This document shows positions 7,359 through 17,480 of a DNA stretch of 38,467 nucleotides, in pieces. A program made the translations under genes and the position numbers. The DNA is from a virus. The DNA is taken from positions 1-38,467 of the IMG/VR virus record IMGVR_UViG_3300050821_000425, one strand, 5' to 3'. The notes below the pieces were generated by a model. That model saw nothing but the letters and a program-made list of their open reading frames with translations, did no database searches and had not been told where the DNA came from. Each line of letters starts with the position of its first letter. Positions within the stretch are counted from its first letter, which is position 1.

Positions 7359-9758
7359 ATGGCTAAGCCTTCTGGTCGTAGGACCAGTCAGTTTTCATTA
7401 CCCCAAGGCCAGCCTCAGCCTCAAATCCCTTCGTTAGAGAATAACTTTACCGGGGGGTTAAAGACTGAGTACACTGGTCTTAATTTTCCTGAGAATGCCT
7501 GTACTGTAACTAACAACGTTACATTTACGCGTACAGGGAATATTGAACGACGTAATGGATTTGATCTAGAAGCTAACTATACTTCAAGAGCTACTACAGT
7601 AGCTAACAACTCTTTGTCTTCATTTCTCTGGGAAAACGCAGGAGGGGACGGGGAAACTCAGATACTTGTTGAACAAGTAGGTGAAACTTTAAACTTCTAC
7701 TTATCTACTAATGCTACAACTTCTAAACCCTTATCAACTACTTGGTTCTCTGCAATTGGGTTAGCTACTTTCATTGCCCAAGGAGGAAGTTTCACTTCTT
7801 CTTTAGAGTGCCAGTATACTTCTGGTAATGGTTATTTGTTTGTCTTCCATCCAGACTTGGACCCTTTCTATTGTACTTACAGTGCAGGAGTTGTGACGGC
7901 AAGTCCTATAACTTTACAACAGAGAGACTTTGCAGGTATTCCAGAATCTATTGCAGATACCTTCCGGGGGGTTGCAGCAACTGAGTCTACAGAGCATGTC
8001 TACAATTTACAGAACCAAGGATGGACTAATGCTGGAGGTTTTAATGCAATATCTAATACTGTTAATAATTCTCAGACAGGCATAAAAACCTTTACAGTAC
8101 AATCTGGACTTACTGTTTCATTAGGTTCGCAATTAGCCATAACAGCTAACTTTACTTTTCCTGGATTTACAAGTGTAATTTTATCTGGGAATGCCATAAG
8201 CTATTCAGGAACAACTTTAGTTGTTGATGTTGTTTCAAGTTCAAATGCCCAAAATTATAATTTTAACTACTGGACATTCGGGACTATTAACCAATCAAAT
8301 ATGTTAACTTGGATTGGCGCTACAGGAGCTTACCCATCTAATTCAGATGTCTGGTGGCAGTTCAAGAACTCTAGTGGAGTGTTTGATCCTGCGACTACCA
8401 TAGGAAACGTAACTTTAAGTTCTCCTGCGCCTAAGGGCTCCTACATACTCAATGTATTTAATCAAGACAGAGGGAATGTCTCTGGGATTGCTGCAGGTCT
8501 TCTTACAGTAATAAATACAACAGTAAGGCCGAGAACAGGAGCTTGGTTTGCAGGGCGTGTATGGTATGCAGGGGTCGACGCTTCCTTCGCAATCTCTGGT
8601 GATGCTCCCTTTACTACTTGGACAGAGAATATCTATTTCTCTCAAGTTGTAGACGGTGTTAATAAGTTTGGTAGATGTTACCAAGTTAATGATCCTACTT
8701 CAGAAGATCTATTTGATCTGCTTCCTACTGATGGCGGAGTTATAACCATCCAAGGATCAGGGGCTATATACAAATTATTTCCTGTATTAAATGGAGTACT
8801 TGTATTTGCAGCCAATGGTATCTGGTTCATCACTGGAAGCCAAGGTATCGGCTTCTCAGCTACAGACTTTACAGTATCTAAACTCTCAGGGGAACATTCT
8901 ATATCTGGGACATCCTTTGTCTCTGTATTAGGTTACCCAATGTTCTGGAACAACGACGGCATCTACGCAGTCATGCCTGGTCAGTCGCTTACTTCCGGAC
9001 AGAAATCTCTAGAGGTAAAGAACCTTACACTTACTACTATAAAACAGTTCTATCAAGCTATCCCTATATCTAGTAAGAAGAATGCGAGAGGTGCTTATAA
9101 TCATCTGACTGGCGTTATCCAGTGGTTGTACAAGAGTACTGAGGCTACGTCTACAACAGATGCGTATAGCTTTGACTCTATCTTAAACTTCTTAACATAT
9201 ACAGAAGCTTTCTATACCTGGACATTACCTAACTTAGGAACTTCTAATACCCCGTATCTACATACAATAATATATATAGAGGGTCCCGGAGGACTAAACG
9301 TTCCATTGCCTACCTTCAAGTATAGTACTTCTTATTATGATTCGTCAGGGTCTGCATATATAACCTTCTCAGAGGAAAGAGACAGTATTAATTGGGTAGA
9401 CTTTATATCTAGTGTTCCTCCAGGTATTTCTTATACAAGTACCTTTGTAACAGGGTATAAACTTAAAGGCCAAGGTCAAAGGAAGTTTCAACCTCAGTAC
9501 ATCTATATGTATTCTGAGTTACCTGCGTACGCCTTTAAGATACAAGGGGTATGGGGTTATGCAGCCACTTTAGCTTCTAATCAATTCTCAACAGAGCAAG
9601 TTATCACAGTTAATAAACCTACGTCATTTAACAAAGACATACGAAGAGTCCGTATACGCGGCAATGGGTATGTCCTTCAATATAAAATAGATTCAGTTGC
9701 AGGTAAACCTTTTAACTTTGCAGGTTGGTCTGTTCTTGATGTTATTGGTATAAGTTAA
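7359..9758 (+). CDS. Tail tubular protein B-like (tail nozzle)
   Basis: The 799-residue protein begins one base after the previous stop. The N-terminus has the pattern of T7 gp12-type nozzle proteins: NNFTGGLKTEYTGLNFPENA, then a conserved N-x-x-F-x-R-x-G and IERRNGFDLE, close to the usual NxxxxxxGxxxRRPG. The remainder is long and beta-rich, with scattered aromatic residues and a C-terminal segment RKFQPQYIYMYSEL, as expected for propeller-like nozzle subunits. It would close the short tail and open on receptor contact. Length matches the family (about 750-900 residues). It is followed directly (TAATG) by internal virion proteins, as in T7. Confidence 0.8.
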   Translation: MAKPSGRRTSQFSLPQGQPQPQIPSLENNFTGGLKTEYTGLNFPENACTVTNNVTFTRTGNIERRNGFDLEANYTSRATTVANNSLSSFLWENAGGDGETQILVEQVGETLNFYLSTNATTSKPLSTTWFSAIGLATFIAQGGSFTSSLECQYTSGNGYLFVFHPDLDPFYCTYSAGVVTASPITLQQRDFAGIPESIADTFRGVAATESTEHVYNLQNQGWTNAGGFNAISNTVNNSQTGIKTFTVQSGLTVSLGSQLAITANFTFPGFTSVILSGNAISYSGTTLVVDVVSSSNAQNYNFNYWTFGTINQSNMLTWIGATGAYPSNSDVWWQFKNSSGVFDPATTIGNVTLSSPAPKGSYILNVFNQDRGNVSGIAAGLLTVINTTVRPRTGAWFAGRVWYAGVDASFAISGDAPFTTWTENIYFSQVVDGVNKFGRCYQVNDPTSEDLFDLLPTDGGVITIQGSGAIYKLFPVLNGVLVFAANGIWFITGSQGIGFSATDFTVSKLSGEHSISGTSFVSVLGYPMFWNNDGIYAVMPGQSLTSGQKSLEVKNLTLTTIKQFYQAIPISSKKNARGAYNHLTGVIQWLYKSTEATSTTDAYSFDSILNFLTYTEAFYTWTLPNLGTSNTPYLHTIIYIEGPGGLNVPLPTFKYSTSYYDSSGSAYITFSEERDSINWVDFISSVPPGISYTSTFVTGYKLKGQGQRKFQPQYIYMYSELPAYAFKIQGVWGYAATLASNQFSTEQVITVNKPTSFNKDIRRVRIRGNGYVLQYKIDSVAGKPFNFAGWSVLDVIGIS

Positions 9759-10375
9759 TGGATCCTATTACAGCAGCGATCTCTATTGCAGGCTTAGGAA
9801 TGAAGCTCTTCGGAGCTGGAGGTGCATTAGGTGCAGGAATGTCTGCATCCGGGTTCGCTAGTCAAGAAACTGCAGTGTCTCAAAATACTACACAGTTACA
9901 GATACAAGAGAACCAGCAGAGACAATTAGCTATGCAAATATCTGCACGTAGACAGAACATGCAGAATGTAAGAGCAACGCAATTAGCTCAGTCACAAGGC
10001 CAGGAAGCTGCAGTAAATCAAGGGGCACAGTTTACCTCTGGTGCTGCAGGAGGTTATGCACAGGCTGCTGGACAAGGTGGTGTTAATCTCTTAGGCACTA
10101 ACCAGAACTTACAGATTGGAAATGCACTGTTCGGTATACAGAACCAGATTAGTCAGAACCAGATAACAATGGCTGGTCTACAAGGTCAACAATCTTCTGC
10201 TCAAGGTACAGCTGCTATGTTCGGAGGGATTGCATCTATTGGCGGTGCTTTAGCAGGATCTGCAGGACCAATGGGTAGCATACTCGGCAACTTCTTCGGT
10301 AATAAGAATGATCCTTCACTAGGAACAGGTGGTCAAGGCCTCCCGCAAGGAGCAGCAACAGGTGGACTATACTAA
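9758..10375 (+). CDS. Internal virion (ejection) protein, T7 gp14-like
   Basis: The 205-residue protein starts within TAATG. The N-terminus (AISIAGLGMKLFGAGGALGAGMSASGF) is a Gly/Ala-rich hydrophobic segment. It is followed by a Gln-rich coiled coil (residues 35-90) and more Gly/Ala/Gln sequence ending GLPQGAATGGLY. This composition and the position just before the giant internal protein match T7 gp14-type proteins, which are ejected first and form the outer-membrane part of the DNA conduit. The role rests on position and composition, since this group diverges quickly. Confidence 0.75.
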   Translation: MDPITAAISIAGLGMKLFGAGGALGAGMSASGFASQETAVSQNTTQLQIQENQQRQLAMQISARRQNMQNVRATQLAQSQGQEAAVNQGAQFTSGAAGGYAQAAGQGGVNLLGTNQNLQIGNALFGIQNQISQNQITMAGLQGQQSSAQGTAAMFGGIASIGGALAGSAGPMGSILGNFFGNKNDPSLGTGGQGLPQGAATGGLY

Positions 10376-13300
10376 TGCCGCCTCTTAATATTAATCCAAT
10401 CTCAATGGCAAGTCCAGAACCTCAAGCTCCTGAACCTATTAGCATGCCTACTGAAGGACAGGGGAATGTTCTTCCACAGACTGCAGAAAGTAGAGCTACT
10501 AGAGTTGCTGTAGGACTATCTGCTATTACTGGCAAAGCTCAACCTGAAATCAAAGATACTATTGAGAAGGGAAAGGAGAATGACTTCCGTGCGGAAGCAG
10601 CTTTTCGTCTTGATGTGTATAATCAGAATTTAAGAATACAAGGCATTACAGATACTATTCGTAAGGGTCAAGAACTTCCTCCTGAGATGTTACAGAATCC
10701 CAAGCCTACGGATCCATCCACTGTCTTCGAGAAGTCTTTTGCTAATGCTTTCGCAGCACCGAGTTTCTCAGATAATAACTCTGCTTGGATTAAGTATTCT
10801 TCTTTAGGTCAAGCTAAGAAAGAAATACCTCAAGATGTAGATAACTTACATTACTTCACTAAAGAAGTAATGGCGAAGGATCAATACATCCGTCAGAAAC
10901 TAGAAGAAGTCCACGATCAAGTCGAAGGACAGTCTTGGATTGGTTGGGGATGGGATCAGATCAAAGAAGCTTTTCAGCCTTACAATGAATATAAACTTCG
11001 GGGTAATGTCGAAGGAGTATCTAAGTTTGCAGGCGGTCTATTAGGTAATAACCTTAAAGCTCAAGCAGATGCTCTCTTAGCTGAACCTACTCTAGATAGC
11101 TTTAAGCCTAAGCTCGATGCAATACTTCAAAGTCTAGAAGGTAACCCTACATTAAAAGCACACTTCATGCAATATATACAGCAAGAAGAAGGTCCTGGTT
11201 GGGATAACTTCTGGACTGGTGTAATGCTTGCAGGAGCTGCAGGTACTTCTCTTAAGTACGTTAAATTAGCTAAAGAGATTACTGAACAAGCTAGAGATTT
11301 AGCCGAGGTATCCAAAGAAGTAGGAGGCACTGGTAAGTTCTTACCCGATGTTAATATTTCTGATGACGAAGCTCGTTGGGGAGATGAAGGCCCATTAGTT
11401 GAAAGACTTCCTAATGAGACACAGCCAGCTGCTCAAGGAGACTTAGCAGAAGCCGCTGTACAGAGTACTGTCAACGACATGAAGGTTGATACAGGCACTG
11501 TCAAGAATAACCCTACTAAACGTGCTGTAGAGCCTATTGCTTCAGCCTTTAGAAGGCTACAGCAGATAGACTCTGGACTACACGGACAAGACTTAAAGAA
11601 CCGTATCAATGAGTTGTTATACTCTAAGTATGCGAAGTTTATGGGGCTACTTAAGAGTCAGCGACGCATTGACCGTATTCCAGATATCTCTCAAGATGAG
11701 AATGCAGTCCGCGAAGTATTAGAAGTATCTAAGCGCCTATATCCTGAGTTATCAGCACACGTTGCAGATGTAAGGGGTTTCCTCCGGGACATGACATCTA
11801 ACAACTGGTATGCCCAGATGATCCTTACAAGGGCTGATGGACAACAGTTTCAAGATGTCCAAGAAGCAATGGCCTGGGCTAAAGAAGCTAACGTCTCTTT
11901 AAATATCCCTGGCTGGGAAGGGCTCTCTAAGACTAAGACTCCTAAAGGTATAGCTCGTTGGGTACCTGCGTTTGGGAAACGATACCCAAATACTGAATGG
12001 GGCGGTTCGTATATTGAGCAACAAGGCGGAGGCTTCCATATTGTCAAAGATATTCCTATAGATGAGACTAAGCCTATTATCCGCCAGTTCTACGGAAAGA
12101 CTAAAGCAGGCCAAGCACCCTGGGGACCTATACGTGCGTTTACCTCATGGATATCCACGCCAGAGGCATCTATGTCTGCAGACCAACGTGCTGCAAGACT
12201 TATCGCTACCGAAGGACCTTCTGCATTCTATAAACTAGCTGCGGATAGTACTGAGAAGATGCAGAAGTTGTCTAGGTCTGAAGCAGACGATCTTAATCGT
12301 ATGCTTAAGGCTGGGCAGGATATGTATAACAAAGACTTACAGAAGCCTGGGTATTACTTTCGCAGTATCGGAGAGTATGACGACCAGTTTCAAAGGGTCA
12401 TCGGACGTATCCCTGCAGATCATGAGACTGAAGCCTACTTCGAGTTCAGAGCTAATATGGAGATGGATTATTGGCTTCGTGAAGCTTCCATCATTCGTAA
12501 TCAAGCTAGGTGGGGAGCACAGGAATGGCAAGCACAGATTAAAGGAGCTGATGGGTCTCTTAAAGGATCTCCTTGGTTTAATGCTCGGCGTGTTGTAGAT
12601 AAGTTCCCGCGTAATAAAGCTACGTCTGTTGCCAGAATAGGTAGCGCCGAGAGTAAGAATACTATGGCAGTCTCTGTGCACCAAGCTAATGACTTCTCTA
12701 AGAAAGAAGTAGAAGAGATCGAACAGGATATGAAGACTGGTAAAGCCAAGCTTCTTCAGATCTGGGATACTGATCTCCATCAACTTAAGGGCTTTGGAGA
12801 TATCTCTGAAAAGGACCGTGTTGAGTATGTCTTGAGCTATAATGCAAAAGACCGCCCACTGTCCTGGGGTAAGCAATTAGGCAGGACAGAAGGCGGCCAT
12901 TTAGAGAAAGAATACAACGGTTATCTTTCGCAAGCTAGAGTTAATAAGTTAAAGAATGGGTTTGCCTATACAGGAGACACGAATCTCTTTGGTATTCACA
13001 ATGCAGAAGAAGGACGTAGACTCGCTAAGATCGCAGATCAGATGCGAGAGTATAAGCTTACTAACGATGAAGCAGGAGCTAAGGCGCTCTTCGATAGAGA
13101 AGGTTTCCCTTCTGGTTTCAAGGATATGTGGGAAGCATTCGATGAGTCTAAAGCACCTGACGGTACTAAGATCCCTCCTCGTCTGAGCACTCTGGAACCT
13201 ATTCAATACCGTCCTAAAGATAAGATGATTATGGACCTCGGGAGGTCTGCATTAGAAGATAGATATAAGGAGCGCGGGGGTCTAATTGATGGTACTAAAC

Positions 13301-15438
13301 AAGGGAACCCTGCTAGGTCTAATGCTATTCAGTATACAGGCGAAAGAGATGCTTATGACTTCTTCGGAGCTAGAGACGTAGGTACTAAATATAATCCGCT
13401 ATTTACCTTAGAGAAAGACGATTATATAGATGCTATTCCTATGATGAACAGAGGCTTAGGCCGAATCATAAATAGTATCTTTATGGATGACTACAAGACT
13501 TCAGCAGTTAACCATTGGCTCTTCGGAGCAAGTGTTCCTTCTGCTGCAGATGCAAGTAAACTTGTAGGTGCTATCGAGTATCTAGACGTACCATCAGCTA
13601 AGAACTCTGAACAAGCCTTAAGGATAATTGCACAAGCTCCGTTTGCTTTCTTTAATAATCCTAAGTTTAAAATAGGAACTCCACTTGCTGTCAAGTCTGC
13701 ACTAGAGGCAGATGCTATGAAGATTAAAGCATTCATTGGTGTCCCTTCTAAGATTGATACATTTCTCAGCAACATGGAGCAACAGATCTCTGACTCTCTC
13801 TATGGGAAGTTAGGACCTAAGGCTCTCAAGTTAGAACCTTTATGGAAACTATCTGCACTATCCGATGCACCTAGGTTCTTACGAAGTATCATATTTAATA
13901 CGAAGATGGGGTTCTTCTCCCCTCGTCAATTCTTCATCCACGCCTTTACCTTCATCAATGGCGCTCTTATAGCGCCTAGATACGCAGGTTCAGGCGCCTT
14001 TGGGGCGATGCTTCATGGATGGAGTTCACTAAGTCGAGACGAGAATATTCTTCGAGCACTAGATGAGAAAGCCTCTAAGTTTAGGTTTCCTGGACAATCA
14101 GGATGGAAGCCTGGTGAATGGCGAGAAGCTAATGAAGAGTTACTTCGTTCTGGATTTAACCATGTAGACTTAAATCAATTAGCCTTAAAGGATAATCCCA
14201 TGGCTAATAACATCATTGAGAATAAGTCAGGTAAGTTCTTAGACGCAGGTATGTCTCCTTTCCGAGCTGGTGTTAAATCCTTGAAGACTGCTTCTTGGTA
14301 TACTGCCTTTAAAGAGTTCAGAGACTTACACCCTACTGGACCTCTTAAGGATGCGGACTTAGATCAGATACTTCTCAGAGCTAACGACTTATCTCATAAC
14401 ATGAGCAGAGCTTCTACGTCTTCTATCCAAAAAGGTATGATGACTTTTGGAGCTATGTTCTCTTCCTATAACCTCAGATTAGCGGAGTTGCTGATTGGCA
14501 AAAGACTCTCTGGACCTGAAAAGGCAAGGCTCTTCTTTGGATATATGGGTATCTTTGGTGTGCCTACTGCTGGCGGCATATTTGGCCTCTCTACTGTATT
14601 ACGATCACAAGTTGATAAAGGAAACGTGCCAGGGCTCACAGAGTATGTGCCAGGTTATGACTTCGCATCAACAGCAGTAATGGAAGGTCTACTTCCAATC
14701 CTTGAACATAGTGTTACGGGATTACCTCTTCATAATTGGGGAGAGTCTTTCGGAGCTAAAGACTTAGATGTAGTGGACTCAGCCTTAGTAGGTGATAAGA
14801 CTATGATGTCTATTCTAGGCGGTGCAGCCTATTCAGAAATGGGGAATACCTTGGAGAACAGTAAACCTCTCTGGCATGCTTTAGGTTCTATGCTTCGTGG
14901 TGATGGGCAGTTTACCCTAACTCCTTCAGATGCAGTCCAATTCCTCTCTGAGATATCTACGGTGAGTTATGCTCGTAGAGCATATATGGGGGCTACTACA
15001 GGTAAGTGGATGTCTCGTAATGGAGCGTACCTAGAACCTACTTCACCGGAGAATGCAATCTTCTCAAGTATCCTTGGTTTGTCAAGTGAGACTGCGGCGA
15101 GGGTATATGATACTTCTTCATTGATTAAAGATCGTAGGGCACAAGAAGCAGAGTCCTTTAAAGAATACGCAGGTGAAATGCAGAAGTACTTCCAAGCTCT
15201 AGCAGATAATAATCCTACACAAGCTCAACAGTTTGGTAAGAGAGCCGCGTGGTTATTGGACTCTATACCAGTAACAGATAAGGCTAGAGCGATGTCTCAG
15301 GCAGTTAGAAACAATCAACCAATGGTAGATCGTATTAATTGGTCTGCGACTAATGATCGAAGCATCCCTGATGCAGATAAACAACGTACTCAGAATATCT
15401 ATAATAAGGTACAAGAAATGAAACAGAGAAATCAGTAA
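10375..15438 (+). CDS. Giant internal virion protein (T7 gp16-like position)
   Basis: At 1687 residues this is the largest protein in the window. It starts at TAATG. The first 40 residues are Pro-rich. Long helical segments follow, with Ala/Gly hydrophobic patches near residues 280-295 and 1200-1215 and another near 1380-1410 (FFGYMGIFGVPTAGGIFGL), consistent with a protein that inserts in or crosses the host envelope during DNA ejection. I do not see the lytic transglycosylase domain that opens T7 gp16, so wall opening may rest with another virion part. It belongs with the following two proteins as the ejectosome set. Confidence 0.75.
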   Translation: MPPLNINPISMASPEPQAPEPISMPTEGQGNVLPQTAESRATRVAVGLSAITGKAQPEIKDTIEKGKENDFRAEAAFRLDVYNQNLRIQGITDTIRKGQELPPEMLQNPKPTDPSTVFEKSFANAFAAPSFSDNNSAWIKYSSLGQAKKEIPQDVDNLHYFTKEVMAKDQYIRQKLEEVHDQVEGQSWIGWGWDQIKEAFQPYNEYKLRGNVEGVSKFAGGLLGNNLKAQADALLAEPTLDSFKPKLDAILQSLEGNPTLKAHFMQYIQQEEGPGWDNFWTGVMLAGAAGTSLKYVKLAKEITEQARDLAEVSKEVGGTGKFLPDVNISDDEARWGDEGPLVERLPNETQPAAQGDLAEAAVQSTVNDMKVDTGTVKNNPTKRAVEPIASAFRRLQQIDSGLHGQDLKNRINELLYSKYAKFMGLLKSQRRIDRIPDISQDENAVREVLEVSKRLYPELSAHVADVRGFLRDMTSNNWYAQMILTRADGQQFQDVQEAMAWAKEANVSLNIPGWEGLSKTKTPKGIARWVPAFGKRYPNTEWGGSYIEQQGGGFHIVKDIPIDETKPIIRQFYGKTKAGQAPWGPIRAFTSWISTPEASMSADQRAARLIATEGPSAFYKLAADSTEKMQKLSRSEADDLNRMLKAGQDMYNKDLQKPGYYFRSIGEYDDQFQRVIGRIPADHETEAYFEFRANMEMDYWLREASIIRNQARWGAQEWQAQIKGADGSLKGSPWFNARRVVDKFPRNKATSVARIGSAESKNTMAVSVHQANDFSKKEVEEIEQDMKTGKAKLLQIWDTDLHQLKGFGDISEKDRVEYVLSYNAKDRPLSWGKQLGRTEGGHLEKEYNGYLSQARVNKLKNGFAYTGDTNLFGIHNAEEGRRLAKIADQMREYKLTNDEAGAKALFDREGFPSGFKDMWEAFDESKAPDGTKIPPRLSTLEPIQYRPKDKMIMDLGRSALEDRYKERGGLIDGTKQGNPARSNAIQYTGERDAYDFFGARDVGTKYNPLFTLEKDDYIDAIPMMNRGLGRIINSIFMDDYKTSAVNHWLFGASVPSAADASKLVGAIEYLDVPSAKNSEQALRIIAQAPFAFFNNPKFKIGTPLAVKSALEADAMKIKAFIGVPSKIDTFLSNMEQQISDSLYGKLGPKALKLEPLWKLSALSDAPRFLRSIIFNTKMGFFSPRQFFIHAFTFINGALIAPRYAGSGAFGAMLHGWSSLSRDENILRALDEKASKFRFPGQSGWKPGEWREANEELLRSGFNHVDLNQLALKDNPMANNIIENKSGKFLDAGMSPFRAGVKSLKTASWYTAFKEFRDLHPTGPLKDADLDQILLRANDLSHNMSRASTSSIQKGMMTFGAMFSSYNLRLAELLIGKRLSGPEKARLFFGYMGIFGVPTAGGIFGLSTVLRSQVDKGNVPGLTEYVPGYDFASTAVMEGLLPILEHSVTGLPLHNWGESFGAKDLDVVDSALVGDKTMMSILGGAAYSEMGNTLENSKPLWHALGSMLRGDGQFTLTPSDAVQFLSEISTVSYARRAYMGATTGKWMSRNGAYLEPTSPENAIFSSILGLSSETAARVYDTSSLIKDRRAQEAESFKEYAGEMQKYFQALADNNPTQAQQFGKRAAWLLDSIPVTDKARAMSQAVRNNQPMVDRINWSATNDRSIPDADKQRTQNIYNKVQEMKQRNQ

Positions 15439-17480
15439 TGGCTCCTCTTAATCCTAGTCCGCAACCTACTCAAGACTACCCTTACTTCTGGTCTAAGCCT
15501 ACTCAAGAACCTAAGCCTGATATCTCTGGAGAGATCAAAGGAAAGGCTATTGGAACGGCACTAGATGAAGGCGGTTCGGCTATACGTGAAGGTGCTCAAG
15601 GTATTAACGCAGCCTATGAGAAGGGTATTCAGAATACTATTTATGCTGCGGTAGATCCTTTACGTGACCAGTATATGGAACGTCTACATTCTACCGATCA
15701 AGCGTTACAGGGAAGAGATACTCCTGATCCGCTAGGCCGAGATGCGCCTAGAGACGTCAAGGGCTTACCCAATACACTAAACACACTAGATAGCGCCCGC
15801 GCCAATGGCAAGCTGTCACAGACAGACTATGACGCGCGTCTTAATGCCTTGGCAAAAGAAGTAAGGGCTAAGTACCCTGGTTATAGGTCTTATGTAGACG
15901 AAGAGTTTAAGCGTATTACTGGCAGAGACTCAGCTAATCAGTATATACGTTCTGTCATTCAAGATGTAGACAGTTACCAAGCTAATAAGAAGAGTGAAGG
16001 CTCTAAATTAGAGAATAGAATATTAGAAGCTGGTGGTAAGTATCCTGGCGCTAACTTCTATTATCAGAAGGTACAGCAGGACCCAGATAAGTGGGGGCCT
16101 AAAGCTATTGAATGGTTATTCCATAATCAAGCTGAAGATCATGCCTTAGAGATGGCCGAGAAGAAGGTTAACTTCTTAAAGGCTACTGATCAATATGATA
16201 AAGAGAAACAAGGAAGAGCCCAAGATCAGGGAGTTAATGAATCTGCAGCCCATTACTATACTAACAGATTAGATATGATCTCTGGGCACCTAGATATAGA
16301 TCCTGATACTAATACACGTATGGGAGATGTTCTCGGCAAGATGAGACGTGGTGAAGCCGTAGGCGATGTTAAACCTGAAGATGCTGTAAAGCTAAGAACA
16401 TTCTTACAACAGCAGATACCAGGAATGATGTCTGAACGTGCTGCTGATTTACAACATGCATTCCCAGATATGAAAGAAGAAGATATTCAGAAGACTATTA
16501 AAGCAGAGATTGAGACTCAATATCAACCTTATATGGATGCTTTAGGTAAAGGAGATTTCTCCACTGCAGAGTCTTTGAAGAACCTAATTAAAGCACGTAA
16601 TCTTCAGGCAGGTTCACAAGCCTATAACGATCCTAAGTGGGGGCATACCATTAGTTTTGTCTCTGGACTTAGGGAAATAGATCCTAGTTTAGCCAATACA
16701 TTTGATATTCAACTCGGAGGTCAAGCAACTCCCGAGTTAATGGCCCATTACGCCACATCTACTGCTGCAATTGCAAGTCCTCCTGAAAAAGGAGGTAAGT
16801 CTTTTGCACAGACTTTACAAGACCTGCACGTACAGAACGTAACTGACGGTAAACTTCATAAGTCTTTAATAGAAACATATGCAACTGTAGCGACTAAAGG
16901 GCCTCAAGCAATCTCCAATGAGAGTGCAGATGCATTAATCAACTCAGCCTTTGGACCTGAGAGTGCTAATGTTCTACAGGCATTTGCTAAAGAAGGTACA
17001 GGCAGAGGAAAGAACCTAGGCGCAGAGTATGTTTATAACACCTTTACATCAGAAGGAATGGTAGACCGTATTGCTAAAAGAGCTAAAGAGAATCCTGCAT
17101 TATATGAGAACTATCGTAATTGGGTGGGTTCTAATGTCAGATATCTCTTAACAGATCATGCTTTGAAAGAAGCACCTCCTGAACCCTCCGACAGGATTAG
17201 TACTGCAGCACAAGCATTAGGTCAACGTCCAGAGATTAAGTCCAGTTATAACGACTCTACTCAAACATTCTCTTTTACTGCCAATGGCAAGTCTGTAAAT
17301 AGACCAGACTTGAATACTTTATCTCAAGTACTCAAGAGAGCTGCAGAGGTGGCTAAGGGTGATCCTAATCACGATATAGACCCTACACGATCTGTATACG
17401 ATATCCTTCAGAGTATGCGTGCTCCTGAAGGCTCTACGATCTATAATATGATTAAGGCGATGGAAGCTACTAGACAATGA
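15438..17480 (+). CDS. Internal virion protein, large helical ejection protein
   Basis: The 680-residue protein starts at TAATG after the giant protein. The N-terminal 35 residues are Pro-rich (LNPSPQPTQDYPYFWSKPTQ). The rest is mostly charged helix with no membrane segment, and no enzyme motif is visible. T7 gp15, also large and helical, precedes gp16; here the comparable protein follows the giant one. The C-terminus overlaps the next start by four bases (ATGA). A soluble middle segment of the ejection conduit is a reasonable inference. Confidence 0.65.
   Translation: MAPLNPSPQPTQDYPYFWSKPTQEPKPDISGEIKGKAIGTALDEGGSAIREGAQGINAAYEKGIQNTIYAAVDPLRDQYMERLHSTDQALQGRDTPDPLGRDAPRDVKGLPNTLNTLDSARANGKLSQTDYDARLNALAKEVRAKYPGYRSYVDEEFKRITGRDSANQYIRSVIQDVDSYQANKKSEGSKLENRILEAGGKYPGANFYYQKVQQDPDKWGPKAIEWLFHNQAEDHALEMAEKKVNFLKATDQYDKEKQGRAQDQGVNESAAHYYTNRLDMISGHLDIDPDTNTRMGDVLGKMRRGEAVGDVKPEDAVKLRTFLQQQIPGMMSERAADLQHAFPDMKEEDIQKTIKAEIETQYQPYMDALGKGDFSTAESLKNLIKARNLQAGSQAYNDPKWGHTISFVSGLREIDPSLANTFDIQLGGQATPELMAHYATSTAAIASPPEKGGKSFAQTLQDLHVQNVTDGKLHKSLIETYATVATKGPQAISNESADALINSAFGPESANVLQAFAKEGTGRGKNLGAEYVYNTFTSEGMVDRIAKRAKENPALYENYRNWVGSNVRYLLTDHALKEAPPEPSDRISTAAQALGQRPEIKSSYNDSTQTFSFTANGKSVNRPDLNTLSQVLKRAAEVAKGDPNHDIDPTRSVYDILQSMRAPEGSTIYNMIKAMEATRQ

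Noticed and set aside
12337-12876. 179-codon - strand frame inside the giant internal protein gene
   Set aside because: It is antisense to a clear coding region, has no ribosome site and reads as Leu/Ser/Phe-rich shadow sequence.
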